Shown here: one piece after another, positions 7,185 through 16,248 of the stretch
How the letters are laid out: each line of letters opens with the position of its first letter
Position numbering within the stretch: position 1 is the stretch's first letter
Source of the DNA: Amycolatopsis sp. cg9
GTDB lineage: Bacteria; Actinomycetota; Actinomycetes; Mycobacteriales; Pseudonocardiaceae
DNA length: 64,000 nucleotides
Assembly: GCF_041346945.1 (NCBI RefSeq)
Contig: NZ_CP166851.1
Coordinates: 62,001-126,000, forward strand
Direction: 5' to 3'
Program-made: the position numbers and the translations under genes
Notes under the pieces: model-generated
The model's database searches: none
Told to the model about the DNA's origin: nothing
Seen by the model: the letters and a program-made list of their open reading frames with translations, nothing else

Positions 7185-9665
7185 ATGGCGAACGCGACGA
7201 AGGTCAAGAGCCCGAAAGCACAGGCAAAGGCCGACGCCAAGGCCAAGGCCAAGGCGGCCAAGAAGAAGGCCCGCCACGACAAGCTCAAGGCTCAGTCGCG
7301 TGCCCTCGCGTCGCGAAACTCTCACCAGCTGCGCCCCTTGATGATCAACGGTTCGGCGCTGACGACCAGCGTGCTGCTGCACGGGATTTCTCCGACCATC
7401 GGCGCAGCGTTCGGTCTCTCGGCTGCTGCCGTGACCGCGGTCAACGCCTGGCTTGGCAGGCTGTCCGAGAACGAGCGCAAGCACATCGCCGTTCACGGGC
7501 TCTCGGCAGCAGCATGGTCCGCGCTGGCCGGCCTGGTCGGCTTCACGCCGATGGTCGATGTCGCCGGCCTGGTCGGCCTCATCACCTCGCACTTGACCTG
7601 GCATGAACGTCGCGGCGTCCCAAAGCAGGGTGTCTCGGAGCGCGCGACGTCGAACGAGTGGAACGCAGTCTCCGACGAGGGCGACGACCGCGACGGCATC
7701 CTCGCCCGCGCCGGGTGGCCTGGCGCACGGATGTTCTACCGGGAACCGATCACCGACGCGAAGGACACCCAGATCGGTTTTCGCTACCACATCGACATCT
7801 CCGAAGCCTCCACCACCGCTGACGCGTTCGTGGTGTCCGCGCCGGCCATGATCGCCAAGCACCTGCCTGGCCGCACCCGCAAGGGCGCGGTAACCGCCCA
7901 CGCCATCGAGGAAGACGTCAACCACGTCTACGTCGACGTCATCTGGCGGAAGCAGTGGTCGATGGAGACGAGCCTGTTGCACCCGATCGTGCAGCACCTG
8001 CCGGAGCTCACCGAGCTGGTCCACTGCGCGATCGAGCACCACCAGTCCGGCGGCGCCACCGAGCCGATCGTCATCCCGCGGCACCTGCGCCGCCTCATGC
8101 CCGGCATGGCGACCGTCCGTGACCCGATTCTCAAGGGCTTCAAGGCCGACCAGTCCTACGCGACCGAGACGATCTTCAAGAAAGGCTACGGCCCGTTCCA
8201 CAAGTTCGGCGTCGGCAAAAGCGGCTCCGGCAAGACCTCCGACATCAACTCGGAAATCGCGTCGCTGATGCCGTGCCGCGACGCGATCGTCTGGGCCATC
8301 GACGTCAGCGCGAAACGAGGCAAGCACTTCGCGCCCTGGGGTAGCTGCATCGACTGGCTGGCCACCGAGATCCCTGACGCCAACGCGATGTTGAAGGCGA
8401 TCGTCAACATCATCAACGCTCGCGGTCGCCATCCGGCCTACCGCACTGGCGCGGTGGTCTCTCCCAAGACCGCGCCCACCATCGTGCTCATCATCGACGA
8501 GCTGCCCGCGTTGTGGGAGGCGCTGGGCAGCGAGCGGATGAACAAGTTCCTCGCCAACATCGCGCGGCAGGCCCGTGCGCAAGGCGTGCGCCTCGAGCTG
8601 TGGGGTCAACGTGGCGTGCAGACGGACTACGGCAACGGGTTCCACTCGGTGATCACCCAGTGCGACAGCCGCACGCTGTTGAAGGTGCTCCACGAGACCG
8701 AGGCCGGCTACGTGCTGAACAACGCCGAGCTGGTGCAAAACGACGTGACCGCGATGCTGCCCGGCGAAGGCATCGACCAGGACGCGGAGACCGGCGAGAT
8801 GACCCACCGCCGCGGCTGGCTCGTCCGCGAAGGCGACGACGAGGCAGACGAGGGCTCGTTCGAGGCGCTGGGCGACATCCCCGCGATCGCCGCCCTTTAC
8901 GCCCCGTTCCGGCCGAAGCTCGATGCGGTGTCCGCGCAAGCCGCGGGTGAGGCGTACGCCAACCGGAAGGTCTTCCTCCCCGACAACCCGCTGCTCACGC
9001 CTGAAGAAGTCGTGACGCCGCGCGTCACCGTGGAGCCTCCGGTGTCCGAGGACGACCAGGACGCCGTGATCAGCCAGCTCCGCACCAACATCTCCTGGCT
9101 TGACGCGATGCTGGACGGCCGCCTGTCGGTCCCCGGCATCACCGCTATCACCGACGACGGCGAAGCCGTCATGACCGACGAGGACGACTCCCAGATGGAC
9201 ATCGCAGAACTCGACACCGCCGGCGTCATGCTGGACATGGGTATCCCAACCGGTGAGTCAGACGCCGCGCGGGAGCAGCGCGGCGAGATGATGAGGGCGC
9301 AACTGGACAAGCAGCTTGCCGGAGCGACCGCCGAACTGGACGAACTGACGTCCGCGATCGCCACAATAGAGCCGACTGTCACGGTGGCGGAGGCCGCTGG
9401 CCGCGACGAGGCGCCGCAGGCGTTTCCAGACGATGACCCGATCATCCTGGCCGCCCTGGAGATCATGGGCAGGCAGGGCCCCAAGGGCGCACCGGTCGGC
9501 GAGATCGTCGCGGCGCTGGGGAAAGCCGGCAAGACGCCGTCCTCGGAGACCGTCAGGGCCCGCCTGCGGGACCTCGCCAACCGGAACAAGGCTGTGCTGG
9601 CCGGCTCCGGCCGCGGAGCTCGCTGGTACCTCACCCACCACGCCCCGAAGGGCGGCGACAAGTGA
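7185..9665 (+). CDS. FtsK/SpoIIIE-type conjugal DNA translocase (Tra)
   Basis: 826 residues from ATG 7185. The N terminus is Lys-rich, followed by hydrophobic segments at ~50-130 ([20 protein letters not shown] and [20 protein letters not shown]). The FtsK-type ATPase carries Walker A GKSGSGKT at ~344-351 and Walker B IVLIIDEL at ~433-440. A C-terminal winged-helix-like region ([20 protein letters not shown]) may bind DNA. In actinomycete elements such as pSAM2 a single protein of this type moves double-stranded DNA between mycelia. A 4-base overlap couples it to a second translocase. Family assignment is firm; the role in mating is inferred from context. Confidence 0.85.
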   Translation: MANATKVKSPKAQAKADAKAKAKAAKKKARHDKLKAQSRALASRNSHQLRPLMINGSALTTSVLLHGISPTIGAAFGLSAAAVTAVNAWLGRLSENERKHIAVHGLSAAAWSALAGLVGFTPMVDVAGLVGLITSHLTWHERRGVPKQGVSERATSNEWNAVSDEGDDRDGILARAGWPGARMFYREPITDAKDTQIGFRYHIDISEASTTADAFVVSAPAMIAKHLPGRTRKGAVTAHAIEEDVNHVYVDVIWRKQWSMETSLLHPIVQHLPELTELVHCAIEHHQSGGATEPIVIPRHLRRLMPGMATVRDPILKGFKADQSYATETIFKKGYGPFHKFGVGKSGSGKTSDINSEIASLMPCRDAIVWAIDVSAKRGKHFAPWGSCIDWLATEIPDANAMLKAIVNIINARGRHPAYRTGAVVSPKTAPTIVLIIDELPALWEALGSERMNKFLANIARQARAQGVRLELWGQRGVQTDYGNGFHSVITQCDSRTLLKVLHETEAGYVLNNAELVQNDVTAMLPGEGIDQDAETGEMTHRRGWLVREGDDEADEGSFEALGDIPAIAALYAPFRPKLDAVSAQAAGEAYANRKVFLPDNPLLTPEEVVTPRVTVEPPVSEDDQDAVISQLRTNISWLDAMLDGRLSVPGITAITDDGEAVMTDEDDSQMDIAELDTAGVMLDMGIPTGESDAAREQRGEMMRAQLDKQLAGATAELDELTSAIATIEPTVTVAEAAGRDEAPQAFPDDDPIILAALEIMGRQGPKGAPVGEIVAALGKAGKTPSSETVRARLRDLANRNKAVLAGSGRGARWYLTHHAPKGGDK

Positions 9666-12010
9666 CCAGCCGGAAACGCCAGCCCTCCAGGACCCGGACG
9701 TCGGCGCGGAAACCCGCGCGGCGCAGGGGGAGCGGCCGGTCGAAGAGCGGGAACTTCACCGCCTCGGTAGCGACCGCGTGGAAGTCGGCTGCTCGAGGCA
9801 CGGGCAAGCTCACCCGAGCAGTCGGTAGCACCCGTGAACTCGACGTTCCACACCAGCGTGACTGCACAGCACTCGGCCTCATCGTGGCTGCTGTCGTGGT
9901 AGCAAGCACGGCCTGGTTCCAGGCTGGCGGTTCGACCGGGCGACGGGTTGGCGACGGCATCCACGCTCTGCTCGGCCTGCCTGGCCTCGCTGTTCCTGTT
10001 GTGCTGATGGCGACGGCGGTCACGCTCATGCTCACCACCGCGCGGGTTGAGCGCCGCCCTCGCCTCATCTCGGGTGCCGTGCTGCTGGTGGCCACGATCC
10101 CCGGCCTGTTCGAGGTTTTTGCCTCTGCTGGTGGTGCAGTCGGTTCCCTGGCGGGCGGCCTTCTCGCGGAGTCGGTCACGGTGTGGCTCGCCACACCTCT
10201 CCTCCTTGCGGGTTGCGTCTTCGGCGCCATCTTGGTCGGCAACGTATCGCTGGCGACTGTCCGAGCCGTCCTCAAGGAGACGTTCATCGGCACGCCCGAC
10301 GCCACCGACGTCGCCCAGGCCGGTGTAAGTGATCAGCCTGCCTCGATTCCGCGCCGAAACCGGCCACGCGTCGCCACCTCCGGCACCTCGGGCACGGTGC
10401 CGGATTCCACATCGGACATCTTCGAAGAGCCGACGTCGGCCGAGGTCGCTCCTGTCGACTTGGACGCTCTCCAGTCAGCTCAGCCCGCGGTCTGCCGTGT
10501 TTCTTCGAGCAGCTACCAACTCCCGCCAGCTGACCTGCTCGCGCGCGGCGACCACTCCGAGATCGACCGCGAGGGTGTCAGCAGGCAGGCCAAGGCGATC
10601 ACTGCCGTGTTCGAGGAGTTCAAGGTGAACGCCAAGGTCACCGGCTTCACCTGCGGCCCGACGGTCACTCGCCACGAGGTCGAGCTGGGTCCGGGGGTGA
10701 AGGTCGAAAAGATCACCGCGCTAACCAAGAACATCGCGTACGCCGTGGCAACGGACAACGTCCGGCTGCTGGCGCCCATCCCCGGCAAGTCCGCGGTCGG
10801 CGTCGAGGTCCCGAACGTCAACCGGCAGACCGTCCACCTCGGCGACACCCTGCTGTCGAGCACTGCCCTGAAGGACAACCACCCGATGGTGATCGGGCTC
10901 GGCAAGGACATCGAGGGCCACTTCGTCACCGCGAACCTGACGAAGATGCCCCACCTGCTGGTCGCCGGTTCCACCGGTTCCGGTAAGTCGAGCTTCGTCA
11001 ACTCGATGCTGGTGTCGCTGCTCGCCCGGTCGACGCCCGAAGAGGTGCGGATGATCTTGATCGACCCGAAGATGGTCGAGCTGACGCCGTACGAGGGCAT
11101 CCCGCACCTGATCACGCCCATCATCACCCAGCCGAAGAAGGCCGCCGCCGCGCTGGCCTGGCTGGTGGAGGAGATGGAGCAGCGCTACCAGGACATGCAG
11201 GCCAACCGGGTCCGGCACATCGACGACTTCAACCGCAAGGTCAAGTCGGGGGAGATCACCGCGCCGCCGGGGTCCGAGCGCGAGTACCGGCCGTACCCGT
11301 ACATCATGGCGATCGTCGACGAGCTCGCCGACCTGATGATGACCGCCCCGCGTGACGTCGAGGACGCGATCGTCCGGATCACCCAGAAGGCCCGTGCGGC
11401 GGGGATCCACCTGGTCCTCGCGACGCAGCGGCCGTCGGTCGACGTCGTCACCGGCCTGATCAAGTCCAACGTGCCGTCGCGGCTCGCGTTCGCGACGTCG
11501 TCGCTGACGGACTCGCGGGTCATCCTGGACCAGCCCGGCGCGGAGAAGCTGATCGGCATGGGCGACGCGCTGTACCTGCCGATGGGCGCCGGCAAGCCGG
11601 TCCGCATTCAGGGCGCGTTCGTCGGCGACGAGGAGATCGCCGCGGTCGTCAACTTCGCCAAGAGCCAGGCGCAAACCGAAGCTATCGACAGCGTCGCAGG
11701 CAAGACCGGTGGAGCGAAGGTGCCTGCTCCGGATATCGGTGACCTCGACGAGCTGCTTCAGGCCGCCGAACTCGTCGTCACATCGCAGTTCGGCTCCACC
11801 TCGATGCTGCAACGGAAGTTGCGCGTCGGTTTCGCCAGGGCGGGCCGGGTGATGGAGCTGCTGGAAGACCGCGGAGTGGTCGGGGCGCAGAACGGGTCCC
11901 AGGCCCGGGACGTGCTCGTCCACCCAGACGAGCTGACCGTCGTTCTTGCCGCTCTGAGTGCCTACTACTCGAACGTCGACTCCGGGACCGACACCAGGAC
12001 TGACGCATGA
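9662..12010 (+). CDS. Second FtsK/SpoIIIE DNA translocase, chromosomal FtsK-like with gamma domain
   Basis: 782 residues, GTG start overlapping the previous stop (GTGA). A basic N terminus is followed by about four membrane helices (~70-205), a linker, and a complete motor: the alpha/beta core from ~300, Walker A GSTGSGKS at 436-443 and Walker [13 protein letters not shown]. The last ~75 residues form a winged helix ([20 protein letters not shown]), matching the FtsK gamma domain that reads polar DNA motifs. Chromosomal FtsK pumps DNA at the division septum. A copy with an intact gamma domain right after a Tra translocase is unusual and may give transfer a direction. Confidence 0.88.
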   Translation: MTSRKRQPSRTRTSARKPARRRGSGRSKSGNFTASVATAWKSAARGTGKLTRAVGSTRELDVPHQRDCTALGLIVAAVVVASTAWFQAGGSTGRRVGDGIHALLGLPGLAVPVVLMATAVTLMLTTARVERRPRLISGAVLLVATIPGLFEVFASAGGAVGSLAGGLLAESVTVWLATPLLLAGCVFGAILVGNVSLATVRAVLKETFIGTPDATDVAQAGVSDQPASIPRRNRPRVATSGTSGTVPDSTSDIFEEPTSAEVAPVDLDALQSAQPAVCRVSSSSYQLPPADLLARGDHSEIDREGVSRQAKAITAVFEEFKVNAKVTGFTCGPTVTRHEVELGPGVKVEKITALTKNIAYAVATDNVRLLAPIPGKSAVGVEVPNVNRQTVHLGDTLLSSTALKDNHPMVIGLGKDIEGHFVTANLTKMPHLLVAGSTGSGKSSFVNSMLVSLLARSTPEEVRMILIDPKMVELTPYEGIPHLITPIITQPKKAAAALAWLVEEMEQRYQDMQANRVRHIDDFNRKVKSGEITAPPGSEREYRPYPYIMAIVDELADLMMTAPRDVEDAIVRITQKARAAGIHLVLATQRPSVDVVTGLIKSNVPSRLAFATSSLTDSRVILDQPGAEKLIGMGDALYLPMGAGKPVRIQGAFVGDEEIAAVVNFAKSQAQTEAIDSVAGKTGGAKVPAPDIGDLDELLQAAELVVTSQFGSTSMLQRKLRVGFARAGRVMELLEDRGVVGAQNGSQARDVLVHPDELTVVLAALSAYYSNVDSGTDTRTDA

Positions 12011-12025
12011 CCGCCGGCGCCGGGG

Positions 12026-12694
12026 TTACCCCTTGAACCGCTCTCGCAGTGGCTTCAGTCCACCCTTCCGTACCCACGTCTTCACGTCGCGGCGAACGGT
12101 TGCAAACCACCAAACGAACACCACGAGCGCGATGGGCACGGTAAGCACACCTGGCCACCAGCCCCACCATGCCGTGTCGAGCCACCAGCGCAGAAGGCCG
12201 GTAAGCACGAACCAAGTTCCGCCCCCCAACATCGCGCCGATCCAGAGGCCCTTGATGTACACACCAGGGGCTTGCAGGAGGCGGGTGGAGCGGTCGGGAG
12301 CGTCGGGAAGCTCGAAGTTCAGCTCCGGTATCCGCACGCGCGGTTCGGGCACGCGGTACTCGTCCTCATCGAACGCGTCGTCCTCATCGAACGCGTCGTC
12401 CTCATCGAACGTGTCGTGCGCATACGGCTCCGGCTGGGGCGGTGCGCTCGTTGCCGGCGCGGCCGTGCCGGTGCCAGGTCCGCCGAGAGCGGTTGCTAGC
12501 GCGGCGTCCAGGTGGCCCTGCGTGGTGTCGTACCAAGCCATCGCTTCAGCAACTTCACGCTCGTCATGCGCACGCCCGCGGACCATCTTCTCGAACCCGG
12601 TCCGGGACCGGACGTTGAAGTCGCGGGCGCCCGCGTCGAGCTGGTCCAGGCTGGCCACCAGCCATGGCGGCATCTGCTCATGCTGGCTGCCCAT
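12026..12694 (-). CDS. Membrane protein with acidic tandem repeat
   Basis: 222 residues, convergent with the translocase operon (15-base gap). The N-terminal ~75 residues are helical and soluble (WLVASLDQLDAGARDFNVRS). An Ala/Pro linker leads to the acidic repeat FDEDDAFDEDDAFDEDE, encoded by three 18-base units. Two transmembrane helices lie at ~145-200 (IGAMLGGGTWFVLTGLL and VLTVPIALVVFVWWF), followed by a basic tail. No family recognised. Proximity to the transfer genes may be meaningful but the opposite strand argues for separate control. Confidence 0.6.
   Translation of the reverse strand: MGSQHEQMPPWLVASLDQLDAGARDFNVRSRTGFEKMVRGRAHDEREVAEAMAWYDTTQGHLDAALATALGGPGTGTAAPATSAPPQPEPYAHDTFDEDDAFDEDDAFDEDEYRVPEPRVRIPELNFELPDAPDRSTRLLQAPGVYIKGLWIGAMLGGGTWFVLTGLLRWWLDTAWWGWWPGVLTVPIALVVFVWWFATVRRDVKTWVRKGGLKPLRERFKG
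12361..12414. repeat. Three tandem 18-bp units
   Basis: The unit CGTCCTCATCGAACGCGT occurs three times head to tail (the third copy ends GTGT) and encodes repeats of FDEDDA in the leftward membrane-protein gene. The length is a multiple of three, so copy number can change without a frameshift. Confidence 0.85.
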
Positions 12695-12910
12695 CGCCTG
12701 ACCTCGCCTTTCTTCGTGTCGTCCGCGTCATTGTCTCATCACGGACCGACATCATCCACAGCCGCGAACAGCGAGCCGCCTCTGAACCTGGCCCTCGACC
12801 GTGGCGCCGGCCCGGAGAGCCGGATGCCCTGGTGAACGGGGATGCAGCCCCCTTTTGCCCACCAGGGCATCACCACGCGACCCAACCGATCCGAAGGGAC
12901 AACGCGCACT

Positions 12911-13033
12911 ATGAACGATGCACCACGAGCAGTGACATCGCCAAGCCTGCCCCCGGCACTCGGCGATCGACCCTCGGCGTCGTCCACGCGCCCTAGCCGC
13001 GAGGCGGCGTGGAAGCTGGGGGTGCTCAGGTGA
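12911..13033 (+). CDS. Possible 40-residue leader ORF coupled to the next gene
   Basis: ATG 12911 opens a 40-codon frame ending at 13033. Its TGA overlaps a GTG start of the following gene by four bases (GTGA), the same coupling used throughout this operon. AAGGGA lies about 12 bases before the ATG. The peptide is Pro/Ser-rich and ends SREAAWKLGVLR. It could be a real small protein or a translational leader. It is too short to assign, and the coupling is the main support. Confidence 0.35.
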   Translation: MNDAPRAVTSPSLPPALGDRPSASSTRPSREAAWKLGVLR

Positions 13034-13896
13034 CAACCACGGGAGCCATGACGGCGGCGGCGCTCGTCGCCCGCCTGCGGGCGCACTACCTTCCGCCGCC
13101 GAAGCCGGCGGCTGGGCTGCCGATCACCGCTGAACAGCTCCTTCCCGGTGCGGTGCTGCTGACCGAGGTGCCGTCCCCGGCCGGCCGCAGGATCGACGCC
13201 TTGGTCGTCAACCTCACTCGCTCTCGGCAGGGGCTGGACGGGTTCGAGATCAAGGTGTCCCGCAGCGACTGGCTGGCGGAGCTCGACGCGCCGGAGAAGG
13301 CCGACCCGTGGTTCGCGGCCACCCACCGATGGTGGATCGCCGCGCCGTCCACCGACGTGGTGCGGCCGGAGGAACTGCCCGCCGGGTGGGGCCTGATGGT
13401 GCCGTCCCCGCGGTCGGCGGCGCGGATGAAGATCGTGACCCGCGCAGACACCCGCACTCCTGAGCTGGGGTGGCTGGAGCTGTGGGAGATCGTCAAGAAG
13501 CTCGACCGCATGCGGGCGGGTGAGTGCGCCGCGACGGCTGAGCAGGTACGGCTCCAGCTCGCTGAACAGGCTCGTGAACAGCTCGAACGCATTCGCGAGA
13601 GCGCGACCGCGGTTTCAGGAGACGCTGCCGCGGCCGGGTCAGCACTGTCTGCCGTTACCGGGTTGCCGGATTGGAGGCTGCGGCACGCGCTCGAGAAACC
13701 CTCGCCGTGGCTCAGTGAGGCGCTGCGCGCGGTCTTCGCCGTCGACCAGCTCCGAACCGGCGGGGCGACCGAGGAGGTGGTGCGTCACGTCCGACGGGTC
13801 GCTGAACAGCACGAGCAGGCCCTGACCGCCCTGAACAGGGCGCTTGTGGCGCTGGCGCCGCCCACCCGGGATGAGGAAGGCGAGGTGGGGACGTGA
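13030..13896 (+). CDS. MmcB-like PD-(D/E)XK nuclease-fold protein
   Basis: 288 residues from GTG 13030. Residues ~35-90 match the MmcB/PD-(D/E)XK pattern: LLTEVPSP supplies an acidic residue, RRIDALVV the Asp, and GFEIKVSRSDW the E-x-K, which together form the metal site. WWIAAPSTDVVRPEELP and the following VPSPRSAARMK also fit MmcB-like proteins. The C-terminal half is helical. MmcB is linked to DNA repair and mutagenesis in other bacteria. It overlaps the following kinase gene by four bases. Nuclease activity is inferred. ATG 13048 is another possible start but has poor spacing. Confidence 0.65.
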   Translation: MTTTGAMTAAALVARLRAHYLPPPKPAAGLPITAEQLLPGAVLLTEVPSPAGRRIDALVVNLTRSRQGLDGFEIKVSRSDWLAELDAPEKADPWFAATHRWWIAAPSTDVVRPEELPAGWGLMVPSPRSAARMKIVTRADTRTPELGWLELWEIVKKLDRMRAGECAATAEQVRLQLAEQAREQLERIRESATAVSGDAAAAGSALSAVTGLPDWRLRHALEKPSPWLSEALRAVFAVDQLRTGGATEEVVRHVRRVAEQHEQALTALNRALVALAPPTRDEEGEVGT

Positions 13897-14537
13897 CGAT
13901 GGTCCTTGCCTCTGGAGCAACTAGTTCGCCGGTCGTCGCTGATCCGTCACGGTTTCCGGGGAAGCCGGGATTGCTTGAGGTCTTCGGGGACGGGCCGCTG
14001 CTGGTCGCGTTGCTGGGAGCGCCAGGCAGTGGCAAGACGACGTGGCGTCGTCGCTGGCTGCCGGTGGTGCCGGCGGTGAACCTGGACGAGAACCGGGCTC
14101 TGCTGTCCCCGTTCCGGTGCGAGTCCGATCAGGCGGTCACCGCAGCCGCCCTGCACATGGCGTACACGCAGGCCGGTGCCGTGCTGGCGAGTGGCCGTCA
14201 GGTGCTCTGGGATGCGACCAGCACCGACCGCGCCAGCCGGATGGCCTTGCAGGTCCTCGCCGCTGAGCACGGCGCGACGACCGCAGCCTTCGTCCTGCTT
14301 CCGCCGTTGGAGGTGTGCCTCGAGCGCAACGGGCGACGCGACGCGACGTTGTGCCCCTGCGGGTTCCCGCGCCGGGTGCCAGAGGAGTTCGTCGTGGGCA
14401 GCTACGCCGACCTCGCCGCCGTGCTGCCGTCGCTGCCCAGCGAGGGCTGGGATGTCGTCGCGTTCGCCGACCAGCTGGTGCATGAGACACCCGCGGGCAC
14501 CTCGACGCCGGTTCAGCACCTGGGCGGCGGGCGATGA
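13893..14537 (+). CDS. P-loop kinase of the polynucleotide-kinase/AAA type
   Basis: 214 residues, GTG start inside the previous stop. Walker A is GAPGSGKT in LVALLGAPGSGKTTWRRRW. An Asp-containing strand (QVLWDATSTDRASR) and an Arg-bearing lid (CLERNGRRD) follow. The pattern matches the kinase half of Pnkp/T4 Pnk, which phosphorylates 5'-OH ends of nucleic acids. Two extra Cys residues (LCPCGFPRRVPEEF) lie in the lid. The C terminus EGWDVVAF resembles that of the kinase at 59082, so the two are likely paralogues. Flanking by a nuclease-like and an ASCH protein supports a nucleic-acid substrate, but this is inference. Confidence 0.7.
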   Translation: MTMVLASGATSSPVVADPSRFPGKPGLLEVFGDGPLLVALLGAPGSGKTTWRRRWLPVVPAVNLDENRALLSPFRCESDQAVTAAALHMAYTQAGAVLASGRQVLWDATSTDRASRMALQVLAAEHGATTAAFVLLPPLEVCLERNGRRDATLCPCGFPRRVPEEFVVGSYADLAAVLPSLPSEGWDVVAFADQLVHETPAGTSTPVQHLGGGR

Positions 14538-15490
14538 CGCTGCTCGAGCGGGTGCTGGACGAGGTCGGCGAGGGCTTGGTCGTCGACGAGCATCCGGACC
14601 TTCTCGGATCCGCGTCCGCGGTGTTCGACCCGGACGGGATCTACCGATATGCGCTGTTCAGGCACTGGGGGCCGGGCCCGATCGCGCTGCTGGTGATGCT
14701 GAACCCCTCGACCGCCACCGCGACCGACGACGACCAGACCATCCGCCGGTGCGTGGCGTTCGCGCGGCGTGAGGGCTGCGGGTCGCTTGGCGTGGTGAAC
14801 CTGTTCGCGTTGCGCTCGACCGACCCGAAGCGGCTGGCTGAGCACGCCGAGCCGGTCGGGCCGCACAACGACCAGGTGCTCGCTGCGGTCGCGCGGCTGG
14901 CAGCACGGCTGCCGGGCAGCCGGGTGATCGTGGCGTGGGGAACGGGCGGGCAGCTGCTCGAGCGGGATCAGCGGGTCGCGGCGACGCTGACCGGCGCCGG
15001 GCTGGACCTGCTGTGCCTCGGCGTCACGGCCGAGGGCTTCCCGCGGCACCCGAGCCGGCTGGCGAATTCCACGCCGTTGCGGCTCTACCGCGCGGCGCCG
15101 GCGGAGTTCCGGGTCCTCAGCGTGCGCCGCCCGTGGGCGAACCTGCTGTTCAGAGGCAAGAACATCGAGAACCGCTCGTGGTCGACCCGCTGGCGGGGCC
15201 GGGTTGTCCTGCACGCCGGGCAGCGCTGGGAACCCCGTGGCCGGGAAGTCGCCGCGGCGCTGGGCATCGAGGTCGCCCGCGACGAGCCGGAGGGCTATCT
15301 CGGCGTCGCCGAGCTGGTGGACGTCCACCTCGATGCCGGTTGCTGCCGGCCGTGGGGCGAACCGGGCGCGTTCCACTGGCAGTTCGCCGAGTCGCTGCTG
15401 TTCAGCGCCCCGATCGCCGGTCCAGGACGGCTGGGCCTGTACCGGGCGGTGCCATCGGCGGTCCGCAGCGTCCTCGGAGTGGCGGCGTGA
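14534..15490 (+). CDS. DUF1643-ASCH domain fusion protein
   Basis: 318 residues, ATG overlapping the previous stop (ATGA). Residues ~30-185 are a DUF1643 domain with its hallmark blocks VMLNPSTATATDDDQTIRRC, GVVNLFALRSTDP and PVGPHND. Residues ~192-305 are an ASCH (PUA-like) domain: VLSVRRPWANLLFRGKNIEN, RWRGRVVLHAGQRW and GYLGVAELVDV. DUF1643 has no settled function. ASCH/PUA-like domains bind RNA or modified bases. I do not know this fusion as a described protein. Its coupling with a nuclease-fold protein and a kinase suggests nucleic-acid processing or defence, which is a hypothesis. Confidence 0.82.
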   Translation: MTLLERVLDEVGEGLVVDEHPDLLGSASAVFDPDGIYRYALFRHWGPGPIALLVMLNPSTATATDDDQTIRRCVAFARREGCGSLGVVNLFALRSTDPKRLAEHAEPVGPHNDQVLAAVARLAARLPGSRVIVAWGTGGQLLERDQRVAATLTGAGLDLLCLGVTAEGFPRHPSRLANSTPLRLYRAAPAEFRVLSVRRPWANLLFRGKNIENRSWSTRWRGRVVLHAGQRWEPRGREVAAALGIEVARDEPEGYLGVAELVDVHLDAGCCRPWGEPGAFHWQFAESLLFSAPIAGPGRLGLYRAVPSAVRSVLGVAA

Positions 15491-15543
15491 GCGTCGCCGA
15501 GGCCGCCGAGGCATGGCCGCCGAAATTGCTTTGCCCGACCCCC

Positions 15544-15601
15544 TTGCACGAGTGTCGGTAGGTTCGGTAGCTTGAATCTACCGGAACTACCGAACCTACC
15601 G
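15544..15601 (+). promoter_or_regulatory. Promoter-palindrome module, copy 1
   Basis: TTGCAC at 15544-15549 serves as -35, with TAGCTT about 18 bases downstream as -10. A perfect 15-bp inverted repeat, CGGTAGGTTCGGTAG at 15556-15570 with its complement at 15587-15601, overlaps the -10. The same TTGCAC and the same arms recur at 17610-17658. A regulator bound to the palindrome would block the promoter. The nearest downstream gene starts at 16014. Confidence 0.55.
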
Positions 15602-16013
15602 AGTTCCACAAGCCGGAATCGGCAGCAGTCGCGCACCAGCCCTGGTGCCCTGCCGGTTCCGCGGGGCCGGGCAGGGCTTCCCCGCCTGCCCGGCCCCGCC
15701 AGCAGACTCCCGGCCGGTCGAGCGCAACCCCGATCGCGCACCCGCAGCGCGAGCGCTCCCGGCTTCCTCCGGGGCCGAGCCGCCATTGCCTCCCCGCGGC
15801 TCGGCCCCGGCCATGGCCTTCGGTCGCACGGCGCGCACCACGCCGGCGGCCCCGCGAGCGAGGCCCGGACCGCACGGCACCTCCCCCCAGCCGGCGGTCT
15901 GGGCCTCGCGCCCCGCACAACGCGGAGATCACCAGACCCGCATAGCCCGGACTGGCTGGGCAGCTGCGTAACCACGAGTTCGACACGACGAGACACCGCG
16001 AAGGAGCGGCAAG
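15602..16013 (+). other. Gene-free structured leader with two long hairpins
   Basis: No gene lies between 15491 and 16013. Downstream of the promoter module there are two strong stems. GCGGGGCCGGGCAGG at 15661-15675 pairs with 15685-15699 (15 bp, 9-base loop). GGGGCCGAGCCGC at 15771-15783 pairs with 15796-15808 (13 bp). If the 15544 promoter is active, its transcript has a leader of more than 400 bases before the next start. It could be an attenuated leader, an ncRNA, or an origin-like element. Confidence 0.45.
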
Positions 16014-16184
16014 ATGGCGAACCAGTTCGGCGAGACGGTCCACGACAGCCAGGCGTACAGCCAGGCGCGCGACGCCCTCGACCACATCGACGACCTCGAC
16101 TCGGTCGAGGCGCTGGCGGACACCCCGGTGAAGAAGGCCGCCCTGGCCGACGCGCGTCGGGCCCGGTCCGCGCCGCGCAGCTGA
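16014..16184 (+). CDS. Small acidic hypothetical protein (56 residues)
   Basis: ATG 16014 is preceded by AAGGAG seven bases upstream, and codon usage is normal for the region. The product is helical and acidic in the middle (DALDHIDDLDSVEALADTPV) with a basic tail (ADARRARSAPRS). No signal peptide or known domain. It is followed after 64 bases by a larger unassigned gene. Confidence 0.55.
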   Translation: MANQFGETVHDSQAYSQARDALDHIDDLDSVEALADTPVKKAALADARRARSAPRS

Positions 16185-16248
16185 GGCGACGGCGGTCGTG
16201 CCGAAACCCTTCAGCAGTCCCGCATTCGGTCGAGGGAGAAATTCGATA

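Noticed and set aside
4494..8939. A 1481-codon open frame on the minus strand
   Set aside because: It lies opposite well-supported transfer genes, has no family match and has His/Arg/Gly-rich composition typical of the antisense of GC-rich genes.
15487..15561. A 24-codon frame starting in the stop of the DUF1643-ASCH gene
   Set aside because: It runs into the promoter-palindrome module and has no separate support beyond the overlap.
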